From the NCBI GenBank assembly GCA_964017185.1, contig OZ024875.1:50361986-50425985 (forward strand): 64,000 nucleotides of DNA, given 5' to 3'. This DNA is from Rugalucina vietnamica. Lineage: Eukaryota > Mollusca > Bivalvia > Lucinida > Lucinidae. The notes under the pieces were generated by a model that did no database searches, was not told where the DNA came from, and was given only the letters and a program-made list of their open reading frames with translations. This document shows positions 11,076-22,700 of this stretch, one piece after another; position 1 is the stretch's first letter; every line of letters begins with the position of its first letter. Position numbers and translations under genes: made by a program.

Positions 11076-12258
11076 TAGTGCTTGAGAAAAAAGACATACG
11101 AGCCATCGCTCGGTCTAGACTCAAGATCACTAGTTACGACAGCCGGTGCGTAGTAACGGCCTATATCACCCGAGCGTTAAGCAACTAGCTATAGCGCGAG
11201 TTCAAGGCGCATCACCTTCCCAACCAAACAAAATCACACAATGTGTCTGTTAGGTTCGAAATTAGGCCTAAACGTCCCAGAACAAATTCATGTCGGAACG
11301 GAATCACACAATGTGATACGGATGGCCTGAAAAAGAGCGGTTCCTGAATATAGCATTCAGAAGAGCGCTCATACGGTGCAAATATGGCACTGCCAAGGCA
11401 GGCCTACATATTAAGCACCCGGCTGTTATGTTCAAAAGCTAGATACTTCAATGAACTTAATCAGAAGAATCAAAGCCATGGGAGCCTGAACTAAAGACAG
11501 ATTCCCCGAACACAACTGTTGGGAAGAGTTTTCCAGATACATGTACGTGGAATACTCAAGAGAATATGCCCCAGTGTTTGGACCAATTAAGGGCCAAAGC
11601 CTGAGAGGAAGAAATTTCACACCAAACTACTTACCAAAGTTCAGCGGATTCTCGTTACCCTCGGAAAAGGGCAAGGAGAAACTCAAGAAATTTCAACCGG
11701 CTGCATAAACTCCCCAACATCGTATAAGTTATTTCGCTAAAACAACCACTGCCAACAACCGACGAATGTGGTCGAAGAATGGAAGTTAAAGCCGAAAATA
11801 CTTCGCATGAATTGTCATAAAACAATTCCTGCATAAGAAAAAACTGTCCCATAATGAAACGGGAACAGTCTGCACTTACCTGTATCGACATCAAATTTCA
11901 AAGCAAACTCTGAAATAACAAGAGAAATACATGGCATGGAAACAAATACATACAAAACAAAGTTTGTTCAGCAATCCCGGGGGGAAGAAGAGCTGCTCGA
12001 GCCAAGGACACAAACCAAGACCCAAAATATTTTGGAAATGTCTTGAATTCAAAAACACGTCCTTTCGCCATAAATGCGCCGAGCAAAAAGAGGAAGTTTA
12101 CTGTTATCGATTCATGACTTGCATGATTTTACGGTGGTTGATTTCACACGGGTTACAAACGTATCGGCGTCTTACACGGCTGGTAATAAGTCGGCGTTCA
12201 TGGGGGAATAGAGAGAGTAGCAGAGTAATATTATCGTGAGTTAGATGTAATAAATTTA

Positions 12259-13030
12259 GCTTTTGCAATCTTGTCTGGAAATACTTATACAATAGGACAG
12301 GTGCAAAGGAAGATTACAATTTGCGTTGGGTAATTGGTTTGAAATTGCAATCGATTATCGGTTTATAATCTGAAGGACTAAACCAACTAGCTATTGATTA
12401 TGTAATCGGTTCAACCACCTATGTATTGTGCAATTACCCATCATCCTTGTCATCACAATGGTGAGGTGTTTATATAAAGACTGAGGGGTCAAGGAGAGTG
12501 ACATTAAGTCTCACTGTCTCTGTTTGTTGAGACTGTCTACAACGATTCTACTTACATAAACATAAGATGGCATGCATTTAGAAAATATCCCCTTTTCTGC
12601 TCTGATATTCTGAAGAAAATGAAAGAGACAAAGTTGTTTAATATATAGGACGGGGACCTTAGGAGTGTGTAGACAAAGTAGTTTAATATATAGGACCTTA
12701 GGACTGTGTAATGTAATATATTGCCCTTGGGGCTTCAATAACACTGTGATTTGTGAGATCTACCTCTACTTTGAAATTTTTAACTAACCTTAAACTTTGT
12801 CAAATATAAAATGCACAAAGTAAAATTTTCTACACACTGAGTAATGAAACCGATAACTATCGATTGCTGCATTTTACTATCGATTATGGCAGTCAGAAGC
12901 CCAAACCAACTGACTTTCAATTATAATGGTTCATCAGCCCATCACTAGTAGCCGCTCAAATGTCTACTGTTACAGAAGGTAATGTAGTGGGTGGATTTGA
13001 TTGGATCATTGTTGCACTGTGGTACACATA
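12259..13030. other. Unannotated stretch
   Basis: No gene was seen. A short imperfect tandem repeat around 12637-12710 shares 'gtttaatatataggac'. The rest is AT-rich, unassigned sequence. Confidence 0.5.
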
Positions 13031-13034
13031 ATAT

Positions 13035-13268
13035 GAGTCGCCTCGTGGGAAAACCAACAATATAGTTTCCGAACAGGTTCGACACAAACCAACCTGTACA
13101 GTCACAGAAGCAAGCCAGAAGCTTGAAATTTTGTATTTAAGTAGAAGAGGAAATGTACTATCCGAGTAGCGAAAACTAAGGCGCTGATCAGCTTCGCAGT
13201 TACTGCGAAGCTGATCTGCGCCTTTGTTTTCACCTATGCAGATTGTTGGTTTTCCCATGTGGCGGCTC
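13035..13268 (-). mobile_element. Palindrome MITE family PM, copy 1
   Basis: One of 17 copies of a ~235-bp non-coding element. The ends are GAGCC...GGCTC, with longer inverted termini covering 'cctcgtgggaaaaccaacaa'. An off-centre palindrome of ~65 bp is built on 'gatcagcttcgc' and its complement. 'Plus' is defined as palindrome near the left end. Flanks: ATAT left, TTAT right. It forms an inverted pair with copy 2, 244 bp away. Confidence 0.9.
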
Positions 13269-13512
13269 TTATCATATCTATATTTTCAAGTTTCAGTGTT
13301 AATTTTGAAACATTAGAAGTGAGGCAAATTTAAGTTTGATGTGAAGGTAATCAGTTAATTGTATATTGTATGTATGTAAGTCAGCATCAGTATCTTAGTG
13401 CATGTATTGCAAATGTATGGAAATTTCAATTGATCTGTGTGACCTGTAGCTATATATAAATGTAATCTGTCAATCCAAGTGGTTTGTTCTGTCACTTATG
13501 CAACTCAGATTT

Positions 13513-13746
13513 GAGCCGACCCATGGGAAAACCAACAATGTGCATAGGCGAAAACAAAGACGCAGATCAGCTTCGCAGTAACCGCGAAGCTGTTCAGCGC
13601 CTTTGTTTTCGCTACTCGGATAGTACAATTCCTCCTCTACTTAACCTTAAAATTTCTAGCTTCTAGCCTGCTTCTTGGACTGTACAGCCTGCTTTTTGTC
13701 GGACCTGTTCGAAAACCACATTGTTGGTTTTCCCACGAGGCGGCTC
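13513..13746 (+). mobile_element. Palindrome MITE PM, copy 2 (abuts BORCS6 exon 1 acceptor)
   Basis: A full copy with perfect 4-bp flanking duplications ATTT (13509-13512 and 13747-13750). The right end lies 21 bp before the AG at 13766-13767 that precedes the BORCS6 start codon. The predicted polypyrimidine stretch, 'ttgttggttttccc', belongs to the MITE terminus. Confidence 0.93.
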
Positions 13747-13768
13747 ATTTGATTCTTTTGATTACAGA

Positions 13769-16700
13769 ATGGCGTCAGAACCAGACTTGGAACAACCTAC
13801 AGTTGAACATCATAAAACACAAGACAAAGATAGCATAATGGAAAATGGAGGAAATAATGGAGTTGAAGTAACTAAGAGCAAAACAATCAAAATATGTCAA
13901 AATTTAGAACAAAATAGTGAAGAAAATATATTAACAAATGGAGAAAATGATACTACGGATGAAAACTTGATAGAGCTTGACTCCCCTGGTTCGGATACTT
14001 TCAATGCATTCCTGAGTTGTAGGCTTATAGAAAGGGCTACAGCACTAAGGAATGCTGCAGATGAAGCCTCGTGTAGTGCCAATGTCCAAAATTATGGTGA
14101 TAATAGACTCAGTGACCAAAGTATGCATAGTTCTCATGCAGAGAGCGGGTATCTGACCGAGTCAGTGGCTTCTACCTCGACTCTGGGATGTGATAGACTG
14201 GAATCGGTGAGTTCTGAAGGAGATAGAACACCGTGTGATAATAGAACTGTACAAAATGACTTATTCAGCTCAAGAGATGGTGTTGCCGGGTGCGGTAGCT
14301 GTGGAGCGGAAGGATTTTCGGGAAGCTGTGATAAACCAAGGACAGATTCAACAAGTTCAGCCAAAGCTTTTGACCTCATCAATGCTTTGGATAATTTAAA
14401 GGACCTTGATCTTGGTACAGATGTTCGGTTCAAATCGAATGCTACTCCTGTAAAACTGATAGATTTAGATGAAATTTTTGTCAAATGTGATTCAAGTAGT
14501 GGTCAGTCTAGGCCTGAAAGCCTATCTCTTCCCAAACCGCCCAGATCAACTGAGAGACCTCATAGTAAAAGTGACGCTAGCTCCGCCATTCCAGAGCAAG
14601 TGGAAGAGACAAGGGAAAGAAAGAGAAGTAAAAGTTCTGGGTTTCCCATTCCGAGGGTGAAGGAGGGGGTTGATATTACAGACGATGGACTGTCCAAGAG
14701 TTTACCACATGGTATAGTCACTAGAAAGGGTGATATGATAGAATTTGTAGCTGACGATTTACAAGAGATGATTAAAAGGAGTAGTCCTATGTCCAAAACA
14801 GGTATGCCTAAACCAAAATTGTTACATTGTACCATTACCTATTCATTTGTGATATGTATCTGTTTTCATATTTGATTCTGTGTACACTTACATGAATTTA
14901 CAATTCAGTAAATAAATTGCAATGTTTTATCGGTATATTTGAAAATATTCAGCTGCCTGTGAGAAGCTCAGTGATGTTCACTAAATTAAGCTGTTAAGAC
15001 TATAAACTGTTTATTCTGTTAAGGAAATGTTTGTGGGAACTTAATTTTGGCTAATATAAAGTCCGTGCTAATAAAGTGTTACTATAAGCTTTAAAGACTG
15101 CAAGAATACTCATAAGCAAATTAAAGAAATCGCTAATGATTTGGAAAGAGAAAAATTGTGAAATAGAAGTCATGCTAAAATGTACAATGTTATAGTACAT
15201 AATGCAAAGTGATCTATAATTTGAGCCGCCTCATGGGAAAACCAACAATCTGCATATGCAAAAACAAAGACGCAGATCAGCTTCGCGGTAACCGCGAAGC
15301 TGATCAGCGCCTTTGTTTTCGCTACTGGGATAGTACATTTCCTCCTCTACCTAAATCCAAAATTTCAAGCATCTAGCCTGCTTCTATGACTGTACAGCCT
15401 GGTTTGTGTCAGACCTGGTCGGAAACCACATTGTTGGTTTTCCCACGAGGCGGCTCATGTGATTGCAGCATCCAGTGTGAGCAGTAGGAGGTCCAGTCTG
15501 ATCAGTATCTCCAGCAATGGTTCCTCTGCCATGGCAACATCCATGACCTCCGGCAGTGCGTACCCCCAGAGTCCAGATCTGATCCCGCCCATAGACCCCA
15601 TCGCTATAGTGGAGATAGAGAACCAGGCTAGACTGGTCGCTGATAGTCTTGACTTGATGATGGGAAATCTGAGGAGTAACCTACACAATGTAAGTTGATT
15701 GGTTGATTTTATATAGATCATGACCCTGAGATGACCTTGACCTATTTTATAGCAATACAAAGTCAACCGAGGTAGCCAATGTGTTTGAATTGGGAAAATC
15801 CGTAGAATGTCATTTTATTGGGAAAAAACATAAGGTAATAATAAGTCATAGGCTAGTTAAATCATTATGGATATGCAGAGACAACCAACACAACTAAGAA
15901 CAACCAATATAGATGAATTCAAAATGAGGCTGTATGATGCGAAAAACTTATGACAGATTAGAGTGTAAGTTGTTCCCAATCAGGTATTTACTCTGTTGTT
16001 GCTTATTATTATTATAGCCCCGCTTTGGAAAAGCGGGGCTATACTGGATTCACCCTGTCCTTCCGTGATTCTGTCTTTCCGTCATTCCATCATTCTGTCT
16101 TTCCGTGAACAATTTGTTTCCGTTCAATATCTTGAGAATGGCTTGACAGAATCTGACCAAATTTTGTATGCACGTCAACATCGACATGACCTAGCTTGGG
16201 ATTGTTGCCCGTCATTTTTCACAAAATTTTGACAGAGTTACAGCCCTTGATTGACGTCAGAATTTTGTTTCTGCTCAATATCTTGAAAACGAATCGACAG
16301 AATCTGACCAAATTTTGTATGCACATCATCATTGACAAGATCTAGCTTGGGATTTTTCGCAAAATTTTGACGGAGTATCGGCCCTTGATTGACGTCAGAA
16401 TTTCGTTTCCCCTCAATATCTTGAGAACGAATTGACAGAATCCGACCAAATTTTGCATGCACATCATCATAGACAAGATCTAGCTTGGGATTGTTACCCG
16501 TCATTTTTCCCAAAATTTTGACAGAGTTACGGCCCTTGATTGACGTCAGAATTTTGTTTCCGCTCAATATCTTTAGAACGAATTGACAGAATCCGACCAA
16601 ATTTTGTATGCACATCAACATTGACAAGATCTACCTTGGGATTGTTACCCGTCATTTTCCGCAAAATTTTGACGGAGTTACGGCCCTTGATTGACGTCAG

Positions 16701-19700
16701 AATTTCGTTTCCGCCCAATATCTTGAGAACGAATTGACATAATCCGACCAAATTTTGTATGCACATCATCATTGACAAGATCTAGCTTGGTATTAATACC
16801 CGTCATTTTTCGCAAAATTTTGATGGAGTTACGGCCCTTGATTGATGTCAGAATTTCGTTTCCGCTCAATATCTTGAGAACGAATTGACAGAATCCGACC
16901 GAATTTTGTATGCACATCATCATTGACAAGATCTAGCTTGGTATCGTTACCCATCATTTTTCGCAAAATTTTGACCGAGTTACGGCCCTTGATTGACTTC
17001 AGAATTTCGTTTCCACTCAATATCTTGAGAACAAATTGACAGAATCCGTCCAAATTTTGTATGCACATCATCATTGACAAGATCTAGCTTTGGATTGTTA
17101 CCTGTCATTTTTCGCAAAATTTTGACGGAGTTGTGGCCCTTTATTGAGGTCAGAATTTCGTTTCCGCTCAATATCTTGAGAACGAATTGACATAATCAGA
17201 CCAAATTTTGTATGCGCATCAATATTGACGAGATCTAGCTTGTGATAGTTACCTGTCATTGTTTTTTTTCACCCTGCAAAAAAGCTGAGAAGCGGGGCTA
17301 TAGTCAGATTCTCTGACAATTCTAGTTGATATTATCTTTGTTGATGGGTCTCAGTTGTGTTGGTTGTCTCTGAATATAGGGTTTGTATTTTTAGGATTTA
17401 AGATTGACTTTGTCTTTCCAACCATTCTTACTTTATATTAATTGGAGAGGACTGGTACAATGATGAAACCTAGGACTTAGGGCCATGGGGTCCATGGTTC
17501 GAGCATAAGGCCCTCAACCTGAGCATCATTTATTCTGACCTTAAGAATTTAGCTCCCCAATTCACCCCGCTTTGATAAACCATGATAAACCGTGGTAGAA
17601 GAACTGGGGAGCCTTCCCGATTGTATTAAAATGTTTAATACAACTTGGTCGAACAGGGAGAGATGTAAAAAACTGGGTAAAACAGGGCCGACACCAGGAC
17701 AAACCATCATACCAGTGGGGCTCGACTTAGATAAACTGGGATGATCCGGCATAAATGGTGGGTAACCAGGAAGAAACCGGGCTATTCCAGCATAAACTGG
17801 GGCTTCACCAGTGTCAACCGGGACCTCAACGGGACAACCGTCTTTGAAAGTTTGGCCATGGTGAATCCCGGTTTGCTTCGTTTGCTATCTTTTTCAATAC
17901 CGACGGTATGACGTTGACATCGCAAAATGTGAATTAGAAATTGACGTCACGAAATTGCATGCAACTAATTGGATTTTAGTGTATTTAGGCACTAGTTTCA
18001 AAACGCTGTCTCATAAGGAAGGTTTGAAATTTCAAGCAAGAGCTTTGAAATTTCTGATTCTATAATATTTAGCCATCACATACTTATAAAGACAGCAGAA
18101 AATGTCACTTTAAATCAGTTAAAAAACGTTTTTCCAGGGCCAATTAATTTCTTAATCAATAAAATAAGATACGAATTGAGGATGGTGTGTGTTTTTTCTA
18201 TGTTTCTCATTTATCATGATGATGAGTTGAGTTTATGAAAAAGTACAAGTAGGCAAAGATCAGGAAAAGGCGCAATCAGAAAAAGACTCCCACTCCAAAA
18301 ACCAAGGTGGGAAAAAACCAAACTAACAATCAGGCACTTATACCATGAAAACACTTATATGAAAGCTTTTGGAAATGTATTATAAAAATATTAAAGATAG
18401 CAAAACTGTTAAAAACTTCTGGCTTCGGCTCCACAAGACCCAAAATGCCTGATAACATCGCATATAGGCCATCTCCAGGTTTACAATTATATCCTAGTCC
18501 TACAATCTAAAATCTGGCTTTAGAAGCCAGGCCCCAAGGTTATACGACTTTTTTCACGCTAAAATTTTTCTAATACTGAGACTAAAACTTATCCTAGGCA
18601 GCCCCTGTGGCCAAATGGTTAAGGGTGCTGATATTTGATAATTTCATTATCACGCTTAACCATTTGATCATCTAACTGCTGTGTCTGGTGTGGGTTCGAT
18701 CCCCATGCGGGGCATATGTGAGCAAAGCCAAGTTCTGCTTATGAGTGTGCCAGTTTTTGCCCCACCTACTGATTGGCCCGTAAGCTGAATAAAAAAAAAG
18801 TAACAATAAAAAATATCCTGCTCATCAATGTTAAAGCATTTTAACATTTATAAGCAGGATAAAATTACACACACTAGTGATCTAAACCTGAAATTTCATT
18901 TCTTTTGGGATATTTCAATATTTATGAGCAGTTTAAATTTCATGCTCAGCTGAGTTGAGCATGGAAAAAGTTTTATAACCTTGGGCCAGATTCGGAATAA
19001 TGCTTTGGCAGATAGAATTTCTCCTTTGACCTTTCAGATTTGGCTGAATTATTATTGCAAGCTCAGAAACACTTACAAAAACTTTACTTTTGCTTATGTA
19101 GCAGATTTACTATGCTTCCAAAGTTGTCGCTATAAAGACTTACATGTGTAAGTTTTATCGACTGCGCAAATACTGGCTGCAATTCCATCATGATAATAGA
19201 AATTCATGGTAGAACACTAGATATCATGTGAATCTACAGTTTGTTTCGTAACTTTTGCATTGTCATTGTGATGTGATTAAAAAGAACACCTGTTTTATAC
19301 TGTTAATGCATGTCATTTTCTTATTGTTCACACTTTACTTAATTAATACATAATACATGTAAAGTGCTCATGATGTAGCATTAACTGATCTGCGCCTTTA
19401 TTTTTTTTCCATATACATGTATAGTACAATGTCTCTTCTTTCTAAATCTAAAATTTCTATCTTGTTGCTATTTTCTGTCGCTGTATGGCCTGGTTTGCGC
19501 CGACCTGGTCTTAAACACAGATTGTTTGTTTTCTCATAAGAAGGCTCAAACCTTTAAGATGAGGTATTCTAATGGCTACTGATCTTCTCCAAGGCTTCTG
19601 GTTCATTTATAAATATTGACAACTGGTAGCTTTCATTTATTCAGGGTGGTCGTATAATATTATGTCTGTTTAATAAACAAAATCTAACAAACCATTTGTT

Positions 19701-22700
19701 AGATTTTGTTTAGTAAACGGATGAAACCAATAATGAATGCATTTCAATAGCTGAAGAAGATATAAATGAACCTTCGCATAAGAAAACCATCAATTTGGGA
19801 TTCTGTCCATGTCTGGCACAAACTGGCCTGTACTGTCACAGAAGCAGGATAGAAGCTTGAAATTTAGGATTTAAGTAGAGGAGCAATTGTTCTATCCTTG
19901 TAGAGAAATCAAAGGCCCTGATCAGCTTCGCAGTTACAGGTTACTGCACAGCTGATCTGCGTCGTCGTTTTTTATGCTCCCAACTTCGAAGAAAGTGAGG
20001 GGGCATATTGGTTTGGGTCTGTCCGTGCAGTGCAGTGAGTGCATTCGTGCAGTCAGTCAGTCTGTGATGCGTGAGCACACGGTCAGGAACCGTTAGAGCT
20101 AGGATCTTGAAATTTGGTATGTAGTTTGTATATGAAAATTAAGAGGACCCGTATTTTTTCTTTCAGGTAAATTCAAGGGGCTAGGGGCCAATTCTGTGGG
20201 AGTTATTTCCCTTTTTAATTCTTGATAAAGTGAATAGATAGTGGATACCTTGTGTGCGCAACTCCTACAGTTTTATTCCGATTCTCTTGAAACTTTACAG
20301 ATGTTGTGACCATGCTTTGAAGATATGCATGTGGTTTGGATATAATCTTCAGATTAATTTTTTTCACTTTTTTTTTGCAATTTGAACTTAGCCATAGCCA
20401 TTTTTCGGGCATTTTGACAATGAAAGTGAATGGTACCTTGTGTGCGCAACTCTTCCTACAGTTTCATGCCAATTCATTTAAAACTTTACATGTATTATGG
20501 GCATGGTCTGAAGATATGCATGTGGTTTGGATATAATCCTTGGATTATTTTTTGTCATTTTTTTTCACAATTTGAACTTTTTTCGGGCATTTTTTCGGGC
20601 ATTTTAGTGGATGGATAGAGGGTAACTTGTGTGCACAACTCCTCCTACAATTTAATACCGATACTTTTGAAACTTTGCAGACATTGTGACCATGCTTTGA
20701 AGATATGCATGTGGTTGAGATATACTCCTCAGATTAATTTTTGTCACTGTTTTTTACAGTTTAAACTTAGTCATTTTTTGGACATTTTTACATCTTGAAA
20801 GTGGCTTACCAGTTGGGGGCATAGTGTTTCATAAACAGATTTTCTAGTTAATTCAGATTGTTGGTTTTCTGCAATTTCTGGTGTGGTGGCTCATATTAGT
20901 TTGGCATCTTTTGTAACTTTCATTTGGTTTTAATGCTCATATTATTCTGTCCATTTTAACAAAACTAACAAATAGTGTAAACCACTTTTTTGTTTCAATG
21001 TGCGATGCAATTGCCAAAGCAATAATAGATCACCATAGTCCAGCATAGGGTTTCAATTGACATTAATTCAATTGCTTGAAAAAGCAGTGATGTGAAAAAT
21101 TAATGCTGAAACTCAATACATGTACTTGGAAAGCATTTTTAAACAAAATACATGGAAAGTCAGTCTGGATTTACTCTTTAGGTGGTAACACACTCATACA
21201 AGATACTTTTTTGTGGAATCATTTTCCAAATTTTCAACAGGCTATTATTTTGTGTTCAAGTACATTGTGGAGAATAAAGGAAACCAAAATGTGACCCAGT
21301 TGTTAAGATTGCTTTAGCATGTTGAGGACATGTATTGGCAATACAATGCGGTGCTTGAACTACAGCCAAAGAAGAAAATTCAAAGTAACTTTTTGATGAA
21401 AAAACAACAACAACAAAACAATTCTATTTCTAATGTTGACTTCAATTGAAAAAAAAGTATATATACAGTTCAACCTCGTTATAACGCGGCTCACTATAGT
21501 GCGGTTTTCAGTATAACACTGCTATGTCATGGCTCCCAAAATGATTACTTTGCTATATGTCTATTGTAAATAACCTCATTATAACACGGTTCACTTATAA
21601 CACGGTCTGTTTTCATGGACCCCAAAGATAGCGTTATAATGAGGTTGACCTGCACTCATTTTACATTGAGTACATAGATTGGCCGCTGTGTGAACATTTG
21701 GAGAAAGGGTAGTTATTCTTGCTGAGATGGACTTGTATTTGTAGAAATTGGTTAAATGCTTGGTCATTGTGATTCAACAAAAAATGTTAAGTTTTGTAGC
21801 CAATATTTGTTTACTATAATGATGACAAAGGCTTTTGTATCAGTCAATTGATGAGACACATTATGTTTAGGGTATCACAACTTGCATTTTAATACCTATC
21901 TATTTCAGGAGACTTGACATGATGGCTTTAAAGCTTTTGGTTTTGTTGTTGTTTCAGTAAGAAAGTCCCATTTAATAGCTAAGATCATGTTGTGATCGGT
22001 CAGATCTTTTCGGGGACACTGCAATATGCAACAATTGTTGGCATTTTAACATTTGAGCCCCAACAGAAGAAAATCGGTCTTTGGGGTTTCAGACTAGGTC
22101 TGACGTAAACTGGCTTGTGCAGCTAGAGAAGATTTCTAGAAGCTTGAAATTTGGGATTTAGGATTTTACTATCCATGTAGCGCTACTAGCGAAAACAAAG
22201 GCTGTGATGAGCTTCACAGTTACCGCGAAGCTAATTTGTTTCTTCGGATTCTCATATATGCAGATTGTTGGTCTTTTCATGAGGCGGCTCAAATATTAGG
22301 AACTGTAGAAATTGGTATTGTTGTGCATTATCATTGTGATTTAACAAAAATGTAATATTTTGCAGTCAGCCAGGATGTTTTTGTTTACTATTTTAGCCGC
22401 CTTGTGAGAAAACCAACAATCTGCATAGGCGAAAACAAAGGCGTAGATCAGCTACGCGGTAACCGCGAAGCTGATCAGCTCCTTTGTTTTCGCTACTTGG
22501 ATAGTACAATTCCTCTTCTACTTAAATCCGAAATTTCAAGCTTCTAGCTCTTTTCTGTTCTTGTACAGGCCGGTTTGTGTCGGACCTGGCCGGAAACCAC
22601 ATTGTTGGTTTTTCCATGAGGCGGCTCATTTAATGATGACAAAGAGTTTTGTATCTGACGGTCCATTGATGAGCAAGACACCATGTTTAAGATTTCACAA

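Larger units (their letters stand above)
5853..12258. mobile_element. ~6.4-kb TIR-bounded non-coding element
   Basis: The left end ('aaatttattacatctaac' followed by 'tcacgataatattactctgc') at 5853-5894 is repeated in inverse at about 12216-12258, giving inverted termini of roughly 40 bp. The core is shared with the short element at 5531-5860. The ~6.3-kb interior is visibly richer in A than T on the plus strand over most of its length. It holds no frame longer than ~130 codons in any of six frames, and no transposase or RT motif was recognised. It contains two local tandem duplications (7494-7645, 10868-11075). It is probably a large non-autonomous DNA transposon, but the class is unknown. 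Confidence 0.7.

Noticed and set aside
10795-11130. 111-codon minus-strand ORF with internal repeats
   Set aside because: Created by a ~104-bp tandem duplication in the non-coding 6.4-kb element; no protein-like features.
13484-13666. Small ORFs reading 'MGKPTMCIGENKDADQ...' and similar in many places
   Set aside because: They are translations of the PM MITE; the same peptide appears at most copies in either strand, and the element is non-coding.
13721-13768. Upstream ATG extending BORCS6 by 16 codons
   Set aside because: This start lies inside the PM MITE and before a good acceptor AG; the ATG at 13769 fits better.
16238-17171. A ladder of ~83-codon minus-strand ORFs with nearly the same sequence
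   Set aside because: By-product of the 151-bp tandem repeat, whose length is not a multiple of three.
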